64,000 bases of DNA, taken from positions 203,752-267,751 of the forward strand of contig CAYQQQ010000002.1 of NCBI GenBank assembly GCA_964420125.1. The letters run 5' to 3'. Within the stretch, counting starts at the first letter, position 1. Each line of letters opens with the position of its first letter. The DNA is from CAYQQQ01 sp964420125. GTDB lineage: Bacteria > Actinomycetota > Acidimicrobiia > Acidimicrobiales > Microtrichaceae. Of this stretch, positions 1-8,668 are shown one piece after another. The notes beneath the pieces were generated by a model that was given only the letters and a program-made list of their open reading frames with translations, had not been told where the DNA came from and ran no database searches. The position numbers and the translations under genes were made by a program.

Positions 1-1
1 G

Positions 2-154
2 ATCGGCCTCGCCGCCAGCGTGGCGGTGGGCATCCTCACCTGGCGAGCGTCGGAGGTGCTGATGGGCTGGTGGTCTCAGCTGCGTCGCAGCACGCGCAGC
101 GAGCCGACGGCAGCGACCTCGGTGAAGTCTCCCGAAGCGAGAGCCGGCACGTAG
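2..154 (+). CDS. C-terminal fragment of a possible membrane protein (cut by window edge)
   Basis: An open frame runs in from the left edge and stops at a TAG (152-154). Its first 25 or so codons read as a hydrophobic helix rich in Ala, Val, Ile and Leu with Trp at the end, followed by a basic, Ser/Thr-rich tail, which looks like the last membrane segment and cytoplasmic tail of a membrane protein. It would overlap the 3' end of the convergent methyltransferase gene by 79 bases, which is unusual. The call is therefore weak, and it could be a chance frame in GC-rich DNA. Confidence 0.3.
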   Translation: MGLAASVAVGILTWRASEVLMGWWSQLRRSTRSEPTAATSVKSPEARAGT

Positions 155-717
155 ATGCGATCGTGGGGCGGCCTCCCGCCGTCGGCCGGATCGGGGAACA
201 CGTCGTGGATGGCGAGGATGCCACCGGGGGCCACCCACGGTGACCAGCAGCGGTAGTCGGTCGCCGCCGGCTCGTCGCCGTGGCCCCCGTCGATGAAGAC
301 CATGGCGCACGGCGTGGACCACCATCGGGCGACCGACGGGCCGTCCCCCACCAGGGCGTGCACGACGTCCTCCACGCCGGCGAGGTGCACGGTGCGACGG
401 AACCACACGAGGGTGTCCATCACGCCCAGCTCGGGATCGACCAGGTCGGGCTCGTGCCACTCCCACCCCGGCTGGTTCTCCTCGGAGCCACGATGGTGGT
501 CGACGGTCACCACCACGGTGCCACCACGGCGGGCCGCTGCCGCCAGGTACAGCGTGGACTTGCCGCAGTAGGTACCGATCTCCAGCAGCGGTGCGCCGGG
601 CACCGCAGCCGTGGCGTCGAGCGCCGCCCCGTAGAGGGCCAGGCCCTCCTCGGCAGGCATGAAGCCGCGCGCCGCCTCCGCGGCCGACCGCTCGGCGGGA
701 TCCATCGCCGCTGCCAT
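76..717 (-). CDS. class I SAM-dependent methyltransferase
   Basis: The 213-residue product has the glycine-rich SAM loop LLEIGTYCGKST at residues 44-55 and an acidic FIDGGHGDEP stretch at 141-150. Later come GG and HD elements typical of the Methyltransf_24 class (small O-methyltransferase-like Rossmann enzymes). Its substrate cannot be read from the sequence. The ATG at 717 overlaps the stop of the upstream GtrA gene (TGATG), so the two are translationally coupled. A second in-frame ATG at 705 is possible. The coupling to a GtrA-type membrane protein hints at a role in cell-envelope glycan or lipid modification; that is inference. Confidence 0.85.
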   Translation of the reverse strand: MAAAMDPAERSAAEAARGFMPAEEGLALYGAALDATAAVPGAPLLEIGTYCGKSTLYLAAAARRGGTVVVTVDHHRGSEENQPGWEWHEPDLVDPELGVMDTLVWFRRTVHLAGVEDVVHALVGDGPSVARWWSTPCAMVFIDGGHGDEPAATDYRCWSPWVAPGGILAIHDVFPDPADGGRPPHDRIYVPALASGDFTEVAAVGSLRVLRRS

Positions 718-1265
718 CAGATGGGTAGGTCGCCGTGGAGCATCTCGAGGTCGTCCTCGCCGGGCTCGTGGTGGGTGACCACCTTGAACAGCCAGCGGTC
801 GAGGATGAAGTAGCGCCCGAGCCACACGATGCCGAACCCGGCGAGCTGGGCCAGGAACACCGCCACCTTCTCGATCCAGCCGTGGCTGCTCACCAGGTAG
901 TCGGCCAGGTAGGTCAGCAGCGTGGCGAAGGTGACCCCCAGCATCGCCGCCACCCAGAACACCGCCACCTGGGCCCGGAGGTTCTCCCGCGAGGTGTTCT
1001 GCCACACCCAGTGCTTGTTGGCGAAGAAGTTCGGGATGGTGAGGATCGCCGCGCTGGCGATCGACGCGGCGACCCAGTTCACCTCGTGTCCGACCACCTC
1101 GCCGGCGGAGTCGGTGACCGCCGAGCTGAAGACGAAGGCCCCCAGGACCTGGATGAGCACCTGGCCGATCGGCACGAACACCAGCGACACCGCGGCGTAG
1201 CGCATCTGCTTGCGACCCTCGTCGGTGCGGGCGTGCTCCAGGAGGGCGGACGGCGAGACCTTCAC
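717..1265 (-). CDS. GtrA-like membrane protein
   Basis: A 182-residue protein with four predicted membrane helices. It has the family hallmarks NFFANKHWVW before helix 3 and RYFILDRWLFK at the end of helix 4. GtrA proteins are thought to help flip polyprenyl-linked sugars or assist cell-wall glycosylation. I place the start at the GTG at 1265, just before the conserved region. An ATG at 1206 would shorten the cytoplasmic N-terminus. The gene is coupled to the downstream methyltransferase and diverges from the sugar dehydrogenase gene. Confidence 0.85.
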   Translation of the reverse strand: MKVSPSALLEHARTDEGRKQMRYAAVSLVFVPIGQVLIQVLGAFVFSSAVTDSAGEVVGHEVNWVAASIASAAILTIPNFFANKHWVWQNTSRENLRAQVAVFWVAAMLGVTFATLLTYLADYLVSSHGWIEKVAVFLAQLAGFGIVWLGRYFILDRWLFKVVTHHEPGEDDLEMLHGDLPI

Positions 1266-1410
1266 GACGTAGCAGCGTACCGCAGGCCCCCTCCAGGCCC
1301 CCTTCCGGGCCACCCGGGTCGGACCCTGGCGGCGTCGCGCCGTCGGCGCGGGAGCACGGGTCCTCCATACTGTGCCGATGGGTGCACAGCCGGAGCCAGA
1401 GGAGATCACG

Positions 1411-2646
1411 ATGCGCCCCACCACGCCACGGGCACGACGGATCGCCGCGGCGCTCGCCGTCGGGCTCACCGCGATCGGCGTGTCCTGCGGCGACGACGGC
1501 CCCCTCGGAGGGGACGATCCCGGTTCCCCGGAGACGGTGGCGCCGTCCTCGACCGGCACTGGCGACACGACGCCCTCCACAGCCGAGGTCGCGCTGCGCC
1601 TGGAGCCGGTCGACGTCGAGCTCGACGAACCGCTGGACGCCGTGTGGGCGGATGGCAGCCTGTTCGTGGTCGAGCGCGCCGGGACGGTCGTGGAGCTGCG
1701 ACCCGATGGCGCCGGCGGCTACGAGGCCGACGACCTGCTGGACCTGCGCGAGGAGGTGGGCTCCACCGATGCCGAGAAGGGGCTCCTCGGGGTGGAGGTC
1801 ACCCAGGACGGCTCGCAGATGTTCCTCAACCACACGCGCGCCGGCGACGGCGCCACCGTCATCGCGGCCTACGACCTGAGCGGGGATGCGGGTTCGCGGG
1901 AGGCATCGGGGCGCGACGAGCTCCTGGTCATCGACCAGCCCTACCCGAACCACAACGGCGGCGACCTCGCCCTGGGTCCCGACGGCATGCTGTGGGTGGG
2001 CACCGGCGACGGTGGGGCGGCCGGCGACCCCGAAGGACGTGCCCAGCGACTGGACACCCGCCTGGGCAAGCTGCTGCGCCTCGACCCGGGAGCGGACGAC
2101 CTGGTGCCCGGCGACAACCCCCATGCCGACGGCGCCGAGCCGCTGATCTGGGCCCGGGGCCTTCGCAACCCCTGGAGGATCAGCTTCGACACCGGCACCG
2201 GCGACCTGTGGATCGCCGACGTGGGCCAGGGGAACTGGGAGGAGATCGACGTCGCACGAGCGTCGGAGGGCACCGGGCGGGGGGCCGACTTCGGCTGGGA
2301 CCGCCTCGAAGGCGTGGAGGAGTTCGAGGACGTGGGGCCGACCCGTGGATGGCCCGAGGACGACGCCGAGCTGATCGACCCGGTGCACGTCTACTCCCAC
2401 GACGACGGAAGGTGCTCCGTGACCGGCGGCTACCTCTACCGGGGTTCGGACCTGCCGAACCTGGAGGGCACGTACCTCTTCTCCGACTACTGCGACGGCG
2501 TGGTGCGCTCACTCGACGAGGACGGCGACGACGTGGACCTCGGGGTGCAGGTGGACCAGGTGGCCTCGATCAACCCCGACGAGCGGGGCGAGCCGCTGGT
2601 GCTGCGCTCCGGGGGGATCTCCCGACTGGTGCCGGCCCACCCCTGA
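1411..2646 (+). CDS. PQQ-dependent sugar dehydrogenase-like lipoprotein (GSDH/sorbosone family)
   Basis: The 411-residue product starts with a basic N-terminus, a hydrophobic segment and Cys26, consistent with a lipoprotein signal, although GVSC is not a perfect lipobox. The rest is a six-bladed GSDH/sorbosone dehydrogenase propeller. Key elements are PYPNHNGGDLALGPDG, then WVGTGDGG, and RGLRNPWRIS followed by ADVGQGNWEE. The family oxidises sugars with PQQ at the outer membrane face or cell surface. No PQQ synthesis genes are nearby, so cofactor and substrate are unproven. The start is set by an AGAGGAG ribosome site at 1398-1404. Confidence 0.88.
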   Translation: MRPTTPRARRIAAALAVGLTAIGVSCGDDGPLGGDDPGSPETVAPSSTGTGDTTPSTAEVALRLEPVDVELDEPLDAVWADGSLFVVERAGTVVELRPDGAGGYEADDLLDLREEVGSTDAEKGLLGVEVTQDGSQMFLNHTRAGDGATVIAAYDLSGDAGSREASGRDELLVIDQPYPNHNGGDLALGPDGMLWVGTGDGGAAGDPEGRAQRLDTRLGKLLRLDPGADDLVPGDNPHADGAEPLIWARGLRNPWRISFDTGTGDLWIADVGQGNWEEIDVARASEGTGRGADFGWDRLEGVEEFEDVGPTRGWPEDDAELIDPVHVYSHDDGRCSVTGGYLYRGSDLPNLEGTYLFSDYCDGVVRSLDEDGDDVDLGVQVDQVASINPDERGEPLVLRSGGISRLVPAHP

Positions 2647-2650
2647 CCCC

Positions 2651-2699
2651 GGAACTTGGACCGACGGCGGCGCCAGGCGCCGCCACTCGACCAAGTTCC
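2651..2699. terminator. nested hairpin after the sugar dehydrogenase gene
   Basis: GGAACTTGG (2651-2659) pairs perfectly with CCAAGTTCC (2691-2699), and inside it GGCGGCGC pairs with GCGCCGCC around a three-base loop. It begins four bases after the stop codon, so a terminator role is likely. There is no T-run, as is usual in actinobacteria. Confidence 0.6.
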
Positions 2700-2760
2700 C
2701 TCGCGACCCATCGAACTCGGATCTCTGGCCGTCGCGAGTGCCGCCACTCGTCCAAGTTCG
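2679..2760. repeat. direct repeat containing half of the terminator hairpin
   Basis: The 21 bases at 2679-2699 (right arm of the hairpin) recur at 2740-2760 with only two differences. The shared core is GCCGCCACTCG followed by CCAAGTTC. The spacer holds TCGCGAC and GTCGCGA, which can also pair. This looks like a small intergenic repeat family rather than a simple terminator. Confidence 0.6.
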
Positions 2761-2825
2761 CGAAGGGACCGGGAGCGGGCTGGCGGGAAGGGGCAGGGGG
2801 CGCTCCCCGGGGCTACGGTGCAGGC

Positions 2826-3425
2826 GTGCTGAAGCTGCTCTCGCGCCTGTGGTGCTTCCTGTTCCGCTGGAAGGTGGTGCCCCTGCAGGCACCCGTGCCC
2901 ACGCCGTGCGTGGTGATCGCCGGGCCCCACACCAGCAACTGGGACTTCTTCGCCATGATCGCCACCGCCGAGCTCAACGACGTGACGATGCGCTGGCTGG
3001 GCAAGCGTGAGATGTTCGACGGCCCGCTGGGCCCCGTCTTCCGGGCGCTCGGAGGGGTCTCCGTGGACCGCTCAAAGCCAGGAGGGCTGGTGGGCGAGAT
3101 GGTGCAGCTGCTGCACGACAACCCCGATCTGGTGGTGGTGGTGCCGGCGGAGGGCACCCGCGATGCCGTCGAGTACTGGAAGTCGGGCTTCTACCGCATC
3201 GCCACCGAGGCGGGGGTGCCGATCCAGTTCACCTACGTCGACAAGCGGACGCGCTCCAGCGGCTTCGGCCCCTACATCGAGCCCACGGGCGACGTGCGGG
3301 CGGACATGGACGAGGTCCGCGCCTTCTACGCCGACAAGGTCGGCTTGAAGCCCGAGCGATTCAAGGTGCCGCGGCTGCGCGAGGAGGACGAGCCCGAGGC
3401 GCCTCCCGCGGTCGCCGAGGGCTGA
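2826..3425 (+). CDS. lysophospholipid acyltransferase-like protein (PlsC superfamily)
   Basis: The 199-residue product carries the acyltransferase HX4D motif as HTSNWD (about residues 37-42), and a PAEGTRD motif about 75 residues later, matching the EGTR acyl-acceptor block of PlsC enzymes. It is short, like the soluble or monotopic members of the family. It probably esterifies a lysolipid or polyketide hydroxyl at the membrane; the exact acceptor is unknown. The GTG at 2826 is chosen because homology starts immediately after it. The C-terminal 20 residues are acidic and probably disordered. Confidence 0.8.
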   Translation: MLKLLSRLWCFLFRWKVVPLQAPVPTPCVVIAGPHTSNWDFFAMIATAELNDVTMRWLGKREMFDGPLGPVFRALGGVSVDRSKPGGLVGEMVQLLHDNPDLVVVVPAEGTRDAVEYWKSGFYRIATEAGVPIQFTYVDKRTRSSGFGPYIEPTGDVRADMDEVRAFYADKVGLKPERFKVPRLREEDEPEAPPAVAEG

Positions 3426-3548
3426 ACGAGCTCCCGACGATCATCCCCAGCGGGTGACGACGGCGCCCATCCGCGACACGAGGATGGGCCGGACCTAACG
3501 TCGAGCTCATCCGCTGGCGCGAGCCGCGCCGTCTCCCGGGAGGTGCCG

Positions 3549-4115
3549 GTGACGACCGTATCCGACGAACTGACGGCGGACGAGGTCCGCCAGATGGGCA
3601 GCAACTGGTGGTTGTACCTGATCACCGGCATCTGCTGGATCATCATCTCGCTCATCGTGCTGAGCTTCGACCCCACCTCGGCCGCCCTCATCGGCTACCT
3701 GACGACCTTCGTGCTGATCTTCGGTGGCATCGGCGAGTTCATCGCCGTCACCCAGGTCGACGGCTGGAAGTGGGTGCGGGTGGTGCTCGGCATCCTCTTC
3801 CTGGTCGGCGGGGTGTTCGCCCTGCTGGAGCCGTTCCAGACCTTCGGGATCCTGGCACTGCTCATCGGGTGGTTCCTGATCTTCAAAGGCGTGTTCGACA
3901 TCGTGTTCTCGATCGCCGGCCACGAGGAGATCCCGCTGTGGGGCCTTCTTCTGGCCACCGGGATCATCGAGGTGCTGCTGGGGGCGTGGGCGCTCGGCTA
4001 CCCGGGGCGCTCAGCCTGGTTGCTGGTGCTGTGGGTGGGCCTCGGTGCCCTGTTCCGAGGCATCGGCGAGATCTTCGTCGCCTTCCGCGTCCGTTCCGCC
4101 GCCAAGAGCCTCTGA
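3549..4115 (+). CDS. HdeD-family (DUF308) membrane protein
   Basis: A protein of about 188 residues with six closely spaced hydrophobic helices, each DUF308 repeat made of two helices (WWLYLITGICWIIISL, then LIFGGIGEF). HdeD proteins are linked to acid resistance in enterobacteria; in actinobacteria the role is unknown. I prefer the GTG at 3549 over the GTG at 3543 because GGGAGG at 3538-3543 is a good ribosome site five bases ahead of it. The small lipoprotein gene follows after 13 bases, so the two probably form one transcript. Confidence 0.8.
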   Translation: MTTVSDELTADEVRQMGSNWWLYLITGICWIIISLIVLSFDPTSAALIGYLTTFVLIFGGIGEFIAVTQVDGWKWVRVVLGILFLVGGVFALLEPFQTFGILALLIGWFLIFKGVFDIVFSIAGHEEIPLWGLLLATGIIEVLLGAWALGYPGRSAWLLVLWVGLGALFRGIGEIFVAFRVRSAAKSL

Positions 4116-4128
4116 GGGGAGACCTCCC

Positions 4129-4557
4129 ATGACCACGCGACACCCCATCCGACTCCTCGGCCTCCTCATGGTCGCCGTGCTCGCCGGCGGCCTGCTGGGC
4201 GGGTGCAGCCAGAAGTACAGCGCCGAGCGCGACGGCAAGAAGCTCGGCGAGGCGCTGTGCGACCTCAAGGAGGCCGACAGCGCCGACGCCGCCGAGTCGG
4301 CCCTGTCGGAGATCAACGACCAGATCTCCAAGATCGAGAACAACTACAGCGTGTGGACCGCCGAGGACCGCGCCCGCATCGACGAGAACCTCGCGGACCT
4401 CGCCGGGCACGTGGCGGACGACAACCAGGCGCTCGAGCAGCAGGATGTGGCGGTCATCACCCGCAACCTGGAGCAGGCCAAGGACGACGCCTCCGAGATC
4501 ACCAGGGCCACGATCGACGGGATCCAACAGGGCCTCGACGGCTGCCAGACCAGCTGA
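4129..4557 (+). CDS. small lipoprotein of unknown function
   Basis: The 142-residue product has a clear lipoprotein signal with LLGGC ending in Cys26, followed by a highly charged, Ala/Glu/Asp/Lys-rich helical region with no recognisable domain. Cysteines near residues 44 and 139 could form a disulfide outside the cell. A GAGGGGAG ribosome site lies just upstream, and the gene sits 13 bases after the HdeD-like gene. I do not recognise the family. The helical heptad-like pattern suggests a small bundle or coiled coil. Confidence 0.75.
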   Translation: MTTRHPIRLLGLLMVAVLAGGLLGGCSQKYSAERDGKKLGEALCDLKEADSADAAESALSEINDQISKIENNYSVWTAEDRARIDENLADLAGHVADDNQALEQQDVAVITRNLEQAKDDASEITRATIDGIQQGLDGCQTS

Positions 4558-4633
4558 TCCGAGCCGGCGACTCCGCTCGATCACGAGCCCCGGAAGACGT
4601 GCCGGGGAGTACCGGCCGCCGCCCGGTGGGGCG

Positions 4634-5068
4634 TCAGTCGGCGTGCGGGGACCAGCGGTAGACGTTGGTCTCCCTCACCTCGAAGCCGAGGCGGCGGTAG
4701 AGGCGGTTCGCCGCCTCCCGACTGGGCCGTGAGGTGAGGTCCACCGTGCGCGCACCGAGCTGGCCGGCGAGCTCCAGCGCGAAGCGGTTGAGCGCCTCCC
4801 CCACCCCCTTGCCCCGCGCCTCGCCGTCGACCACCACGTCCTCGATCCAGGCCCGCACGCCGGTGGGGATGGGGAACACGACGAGGGTCAGCGACCCCAG
4901 CACGCCGCTGTCGTCTCGGGCCACGAGCAGGTGGCAGGCGTCGCAGTCCACGATGGCCTGCAGCTCGACGTCTCCTGGAGGGGGGGCCGACGAGGAGAGC
5001 TGCGGCATCAGCCGGGCCATCGCCGCCACCAGCTCGTCGTCGACCACGGTGCACACCTCGACCTGCAT
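4634..5068 (-). CDS. GNAT-family N-acetyltransferase
   Basis: The product of about 144 residues contains the GNAT acetyl-CoA loop ARGKGVGEALNRFA after the strand WIEDVVVDGE. It ends with the RLYRRLGFEVRETNVYRW block common to small GNATs. Acceptor unknown. The start is the ATG at 5068; a GTG nine bases upstream (5077) is equally possible. The gene diverges from the PAC2 gene with only 45 bases between them, so their promoters overlap. Confidence 0.85.
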   Translation of the reverse strand: MQVEVCTVVDDELVAAMARLMPQLSSSAPPPGDVELQAIVDCDACHLLVARDDSGVLGSLTLVVFPIPTGVRAWIEDVVVDGEARGKGVGEALNRFALELAGQLGARTVDLTSRPSREAANRLYRRLGFEVRETNVYRWSPHAD

Positions 5069-5113
5069 CCCGCTCACGTTAGGGCGCGAAGTGCGCGGTC
5101 GTGACCGGCTCCT

Positions 5114-5986
5114 GTGAGCGATACCGTGGCCGTGGTGGGATACGTCAACTGGACCTCCCGTCCCGGGCCGGCGGTCACGGGCTCCACACGCACGGTGATG
5201 GTGGCAGGGTTCACCGGGTGGAACGACGCAGGTGACGCCGCGTCAGGGGCCGTCGAGCACCTGTGGGAGACCTGGGGGGCGCAGCAGCTGGCCGAGATCG
5301 ACGCCGAGGAGTTCGTGGACTTCTCGGTGAACCGGCCCCGCATCGTGGTCGACGCGGGCATCGTGTCGTCGTTGGGCTGGCCCAGCGCGCGCTTCGGATG
5401 GTGCTCCACGGGTCCGACCTCCGTGGTGCTGGTCAGCGCCCCCGAACCCCAGCTCCGTTGGCGCGCCTACTGCGAGGCGGTGCTCGAGGTCGCCGAGGCG
5501 GTCGGGTGCTCCAGCGTGATCACGATCGGCTCCATGTTGTCCGACGTGCCCCACACCCGCCCCACCCCGGTCTTCACCAACGCCCACGACCCGGCGTTGA
5601 TCGACGCCCTGTCGCTGCCCGCCTCCCACTACGACGGCCCCACCGGCATCCCGGGCGTCCTCCAGCACGCCGCGCACGTCGCAGGCTTCGACGCGCTGTC
5701 GCTGTGGTCGGCCGTCCCCGCCTACGCCGCCAGCGTGCCGTCTCCCATGGCCACGCTCGCCCTTGTGCAGGAGGTGGCCTCGATCGTCGGCGTGCCGGCG
5801 CCGGTCGAGGACCTCGAGGTGGCCACCGAGGAGTACATCGACCACCTCGACGGGTTGTGCGAGGAGGACGAGGACACCGCCGACTACGTCCTGCGCCTCG
5901 AGGAGAGCTACGACCACGAGTCGGCCGCCCTCCGCTCCGCCGACGACCTCGTGGAAGAGGTGGAGCAGTTCTTGAGGGACCAGTAG
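5114..5986 (+). CDS. PAC2-family protein
   Basis: The 290-residue product has the PAC2 fold signature VMVAGFTGWNDAGDAA near residue 35 and a GSMLSDVPHTRP block near residue 140. PAC2 proteins are relatives of eukaryotic proteasome assembly chaperones and are widespread in actinobacteria, which have 20S proteasomes; their exact role is unclear. The C-terminal 40 residues are strongly acidic. Translation could start at the GTG at 5114. The last five codons and stop lie inside the first copy of the 40-bp tandem repeat, so this C-terminus was probably set by the repeat. Confidence 0.85.
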   Translation: MSDTVAVVGYVNWTSRPGPAVTGSTRTVMVAGFTGWNDAGDAASGAVEHLWETWGAQQLAEIDAEEFVDFSVNRPRIVVDAGIVSSLGWPSARFGWCSTGPTSVVLVSAPEPQLRWRAYCEAVLEVAEAVGCSSVITIGSMLSDVPHTRPTPVFTNAHDPALIDALSLPASHYDGPTGIPGVLQHAAHVAGFDALSLWSAVPAYAASVPSPMATLALVQEVASIVGVPAPVEDLEVATEEYIDHLDGLCEEDEDTADYVLRLEESYDHESAALRSADDLVEEVEQFLRDQ

Positions 5987-6214
5987 GTCCCGAGAGGACC
6001 GAGGGCGGAGCTTGAGGGACCAGTAGGTCCCGAGAGGACCGAGGGCGGAGCTTGAGGGACCAGTANNNNNNNNNNNNNNNNNNNNNNNNNNNNNNNNNNN
6101 NNNNNNNNNNNNNNNNNNNNNNNNNNNNNNNNNNNNNNNNNNNNNNNNNNNNNNNNNNNNNNNNNGGTCCCGAGAGGACCGAGGGCGGAGCTTGAGGGAC
6201 CAGCAGGTCCCGAG
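5971..6214. repeat. 40-bp tandem repeat, interrupted by an assembly gap
   Basis: A 40-base unit beginning CTTGAGGGACCAG is present at 5971-6010, at 6011-6050, and partly at 6051-6065. The right flank resumes in phase at 6166-6190, followed by a last partial copy (6191-6214) with one T-to-C change. Each unit contains GGGACC and GGTCCC, four bases apart, and GGTCC with GGACC, so every copy can form a hairpin. The array lies between convergent PAC2 and glnD genes, which makes a multi-copy bidirectional terminator plausible. Confidence 0.9.
6066..6165. other. assembly gap of 100 N
   Basis: Exactly 100 undetermined bases, a conventional placeholder for a gap of unknown size. The repeat phase is kept across it: base 15 of the unit precedes the gap and base 16 follows it. 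The missing sequence is therefore very likely more copies of the 40-bp repeat. Confidence 0.98.
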
Positions 6215-6215
6215 C

Positions 6216-8519
6216 TCAGGCCTCCACCTCGAGGGCGTGCAGGAGCGCCCGGCGGATCTCCTCCTGGAGGTCCTCGTCGAGCACCCGGCCCCCGCTCCCG
6301 TCGGTCACGTGGAAGGCATCGACCACGTCATGGCCCATCGTGTGGATCCTGGCCGCGATGACGTTCAGGTTGAACTCGGCCAGGGCACGACCCAAGCGGT
6401 AGAGCAGGCCGAAGCTGTCGGGCCCCACCACCTCGATCACGGTGGTGGGCGCGGAGGCGCCGTTGTCGAAGCGTACGCCCGGCGCGAACTGGTGGATGGT
6501 GGCCCGCTGCCGTCGACGCTGGCTCCGGGCGCGCTCGGAGACCCTCGACTCCAGCGCGAGCTGTCCCTGGAGGACCTTCACCACGTCCACGCTGACCCGA
6601 TCCCAGGGCACGACGCCGGCCGCGCCCGGCCGGACGCGGAACTCGTCGAGCGCCATGCCGCCCTCGGACCACACGTTCGCCCCGAGCACGTCCAGGCCGT
6701 GCAGGGCGAGGGCGCCGGCCACCCGGAAGAACACCCCGGGACGATCGGGGCAGGCGACGGTGATGGTGTCGCCGTCGGTGCGGGTCTGCACCTCGCCGGC
6801 GCGGAGCAGCTCCCGCTGCTCGGCTCGGGGGAACGCCTGCGGGTCGGCGGCGACGGCATCGGAGCCGGACATGAGCCCCGCCGCCCGGCTGCAGAGCCGC
6901 TCCACCAGCTCGGACTTCCACGGGGACCAGGCCGCTGGGCCGGTGGCGAGCGAGTCCGCCTCGGTGAGCGCCCACAGCAGGGCGAGGCGGTCCGGCGTGC
7001 CGACCTCTCGGGCCACGAACTCGATGGTGGCCGATGCGTCCAGGTCCCGACGGGTCGCCACGTCCGCCAGCAGCAGGTGGTGTCGCACCAGTGCCACGAG
7101 GGTGGCGGCGTCGGAGTCGGCGAAGCCCATCCGGCGAGCGATGCCACCGGCCAGCTCGGCTCCCACCTCCGAGTGATCCCCCTGCTCGGGGTACGCCTTG
7201 CCGAGGTCGTGCAGCAGCGCGGCCACAACCAGGAGGTCCGGCCGCGGCACCCGGTGGGCGAGTGCCGCCGCCTCGGCCGCCGTCTCCAGGAGATGGCGGT
7301 CCACGGTGAAGCGGTGGTAGGCGTTGCGCTGCGGGCGGGACTGCGTCGGCTCCCACTCCGGGAGCAGACCCACCCACAGACCCCGGCGGTCGAGGATCTC
7401 GGCCACCTCCACCATCGGGGCCCCGCACAGCAAGAGCTCGCAGAACCGCTGACGAGCCTCCTCGGGCCACGGTTCGGGCAGGGCGGGAGCGGCGGCCATG
7501 GCGTCGAGCGTGGCGCGCTCGACGCGTGCGTCCTCCCGGGCGGCGTGCTCGGCGACCCGAAGCACCAGGCACGGGTCGGTCACCGGCTCCGAGGGGCGCA
7601 CCAGGGCGATGCGGCCGTGCTGGAGCACCAGCTCGTCGTCGAGGCGCCGCTCACGGCGGAAGCGCCCGAAGAACGACCCTCCGAGGGAGGCCCGGATGTC
7701 GTGCCAGGCTTCGTCGGAGGAGAGCGAGATCGCCCGACCGGCGGCCGCGACCCTGGCCATCAACGCATCGGCGTCGATGTCGCCGACCCGGGCCGCCACC
7801 GCGTCCTGCTCCTGGAGGAGGAGGCGATCACCCGGACGCGCCTGCACCCGGTGCAGCTCCACGCGCACGTCGAAGAGGATGTCGTGATCGAGGGCCAGGG
7901 CGTCCAGCTCCGCGACGTCGAGGTCGGCCCCGGCGTGCAGGGCCCAGCGCAGGGCGTGCACGTCGCGCAGACCACCTCGGCCCTCCTTCAGATCCGGCTC
8001 GAGGGAGAAGGCCACCTCGCCGGCGGCGGCGTGGCGCGCGTCGACCGCCTCGGCCAGCTCCTCCAGCCAGCGTCGAGCGCGCTTGCGCCACCCGGCCCGT
8101 GCTCGCTCCGCCAGCTCGGCGGTCATCTCCGCCTCGCCACGCACGTGCCGCGCCGAGAGCAAGGCCGTTGCGGTCTCCAGGTCCTCAGCGGCCAATGCCA
8201 GGGTCTCGCGCATGGTCCGCACCGAGTGGCCCAACTTCAGACCTGCGTCCCACACCGGGTACCAGAGCTTCTCCGCCACGCCGTGGGCCACCGCGGCGTC
8301 GTCGCACAGCAGCAGGAGGTCGAGATCCGAGCACGGCGCCATCTCGCGGCGTCCCTCGCCACCGACGGCCACCAGCGCCAGGCCGGATGCGCCGGCGGAC
8401 GCCTCGTCGAAGACCTCTGCGAGCCAGCGCTCCAGCAGGGCGGTGTAGGCGCGACCGAACTCCCGGCCTCGCAGCGCTCGGTCCTCGATCAGCTCGTTGC
8501 GTCGCAGGGGTGGGGCCAT
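6216..8519 (-). CDS. glnD: PII uridylyl/adenylyltransferase (bifunctional GlnD)
   Basis: The 767-residue product has the full GlnD layout. A nucleotidyltransferase domain carries GGEGRREM and then CSDLDLLLL (the catalytic DxD). A helical linker follows, then an HD domain with HDLGKAYPEQGDHSE for demodification, and two C-terminal ACT domains (around DRPGVFFRVAGAL and DSFGLLYRLGRAL) that sense glutamine. It modifies PII on Tyr51; in actinobacteria the group added is usually AMP. It lies downstream of the PII and amt genes on the same strand. An ATG at 8519 and a GTG at 8522 are adjacent; I use the ATG. Confidence 0.95.
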   Translation of the reverse strand: MAPPLRRNELIEDRALRGREFGRAYTALLERWLAEVFDEASAGASGLALVAVGGEGRREMAPCSDLDLLLLCDDAAVAHGVAEKLWYPVWDAGLKLGHSVRTMRETLALAAEDLETATALLSARHVRGEAEMTAELAERARAGWRKRARRWLEELAEAVDARHAAAGEVAFSLEPDLKEGRGGLRDVHALRWALHAGADLDVAELDALALDHDILFDVRVELHRVQARPGDRLLLQEQDAVAARVGDIDADALMARVAAAGRAISLSSDEAWHDIRASLGGSFFGRFRRERRLDDELVLQHGRIALVRPSEPVTDPCLVLRVAEHAAREDARVERATLDAMAAAPALPEPWPEEARQRFCELLLCGAPMVEVAEILDRRGLWVGLLPEWEPTQSRPQRNAYHRFTVDRHLLETAAEAAALAHRVPRPDLLVVAALLHDLGKAYPEQGDHSEVGAELAGGIARRMGFADSDAATLVALVRHHLLLADVATRRDLDASATIEFVAREVGTPDRLALLWALTEADSLATGPAAWSPWKSELVERLCSRAAGLMSGSDAVAADPQAFPRAEQRELLRAGEVQTRTDGDTITVACPDRPGVFFRVAGALALHGLDVLGANVWSEGGMALDEFRVRPGAAGVVPWDRVSVDVVKVLQGQLALESRVSERARSQRRRQRATIHQFAPGVRFDNGASAPTTVIEVVGPDSFGLLYRLGRALAEFNLNVIAARIHTMGHDVVDAFHVTDGSGGRVLDEDLQEEIRRALLHALEVEA

Positions 8520-8668
8520 CACCAGCTCCGGGTCCGTGGTCGATCCGTCGGGGACACGGCGTGCCCCCGAGTCCCCCGGGCCAGGTCGGGCCAGCCCTGG
8601 ACCGGGGGAACGCCCCGTGGGTCGGGGAGATGCCGGCTCCGTCGGACGGAACCGGACGATGCGCGCCG

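Noticed and set aside
735..3425. A 896-codon plus-strand open frame across the first genes
   Set aside because: It is a shadow of GC-rich codon use. Only its last 200 codons (from 2826) match a protein family; the rest is low-complexity Arg/Gly/Pro text antisense to GtrA and off-frame to the sugar dehydrogenase.
5971..6214. CRISPR array
   Set aside because: The units are contiguous, identical in phase and lack spacers, and there are no cas genes. It is a tandem repeat.
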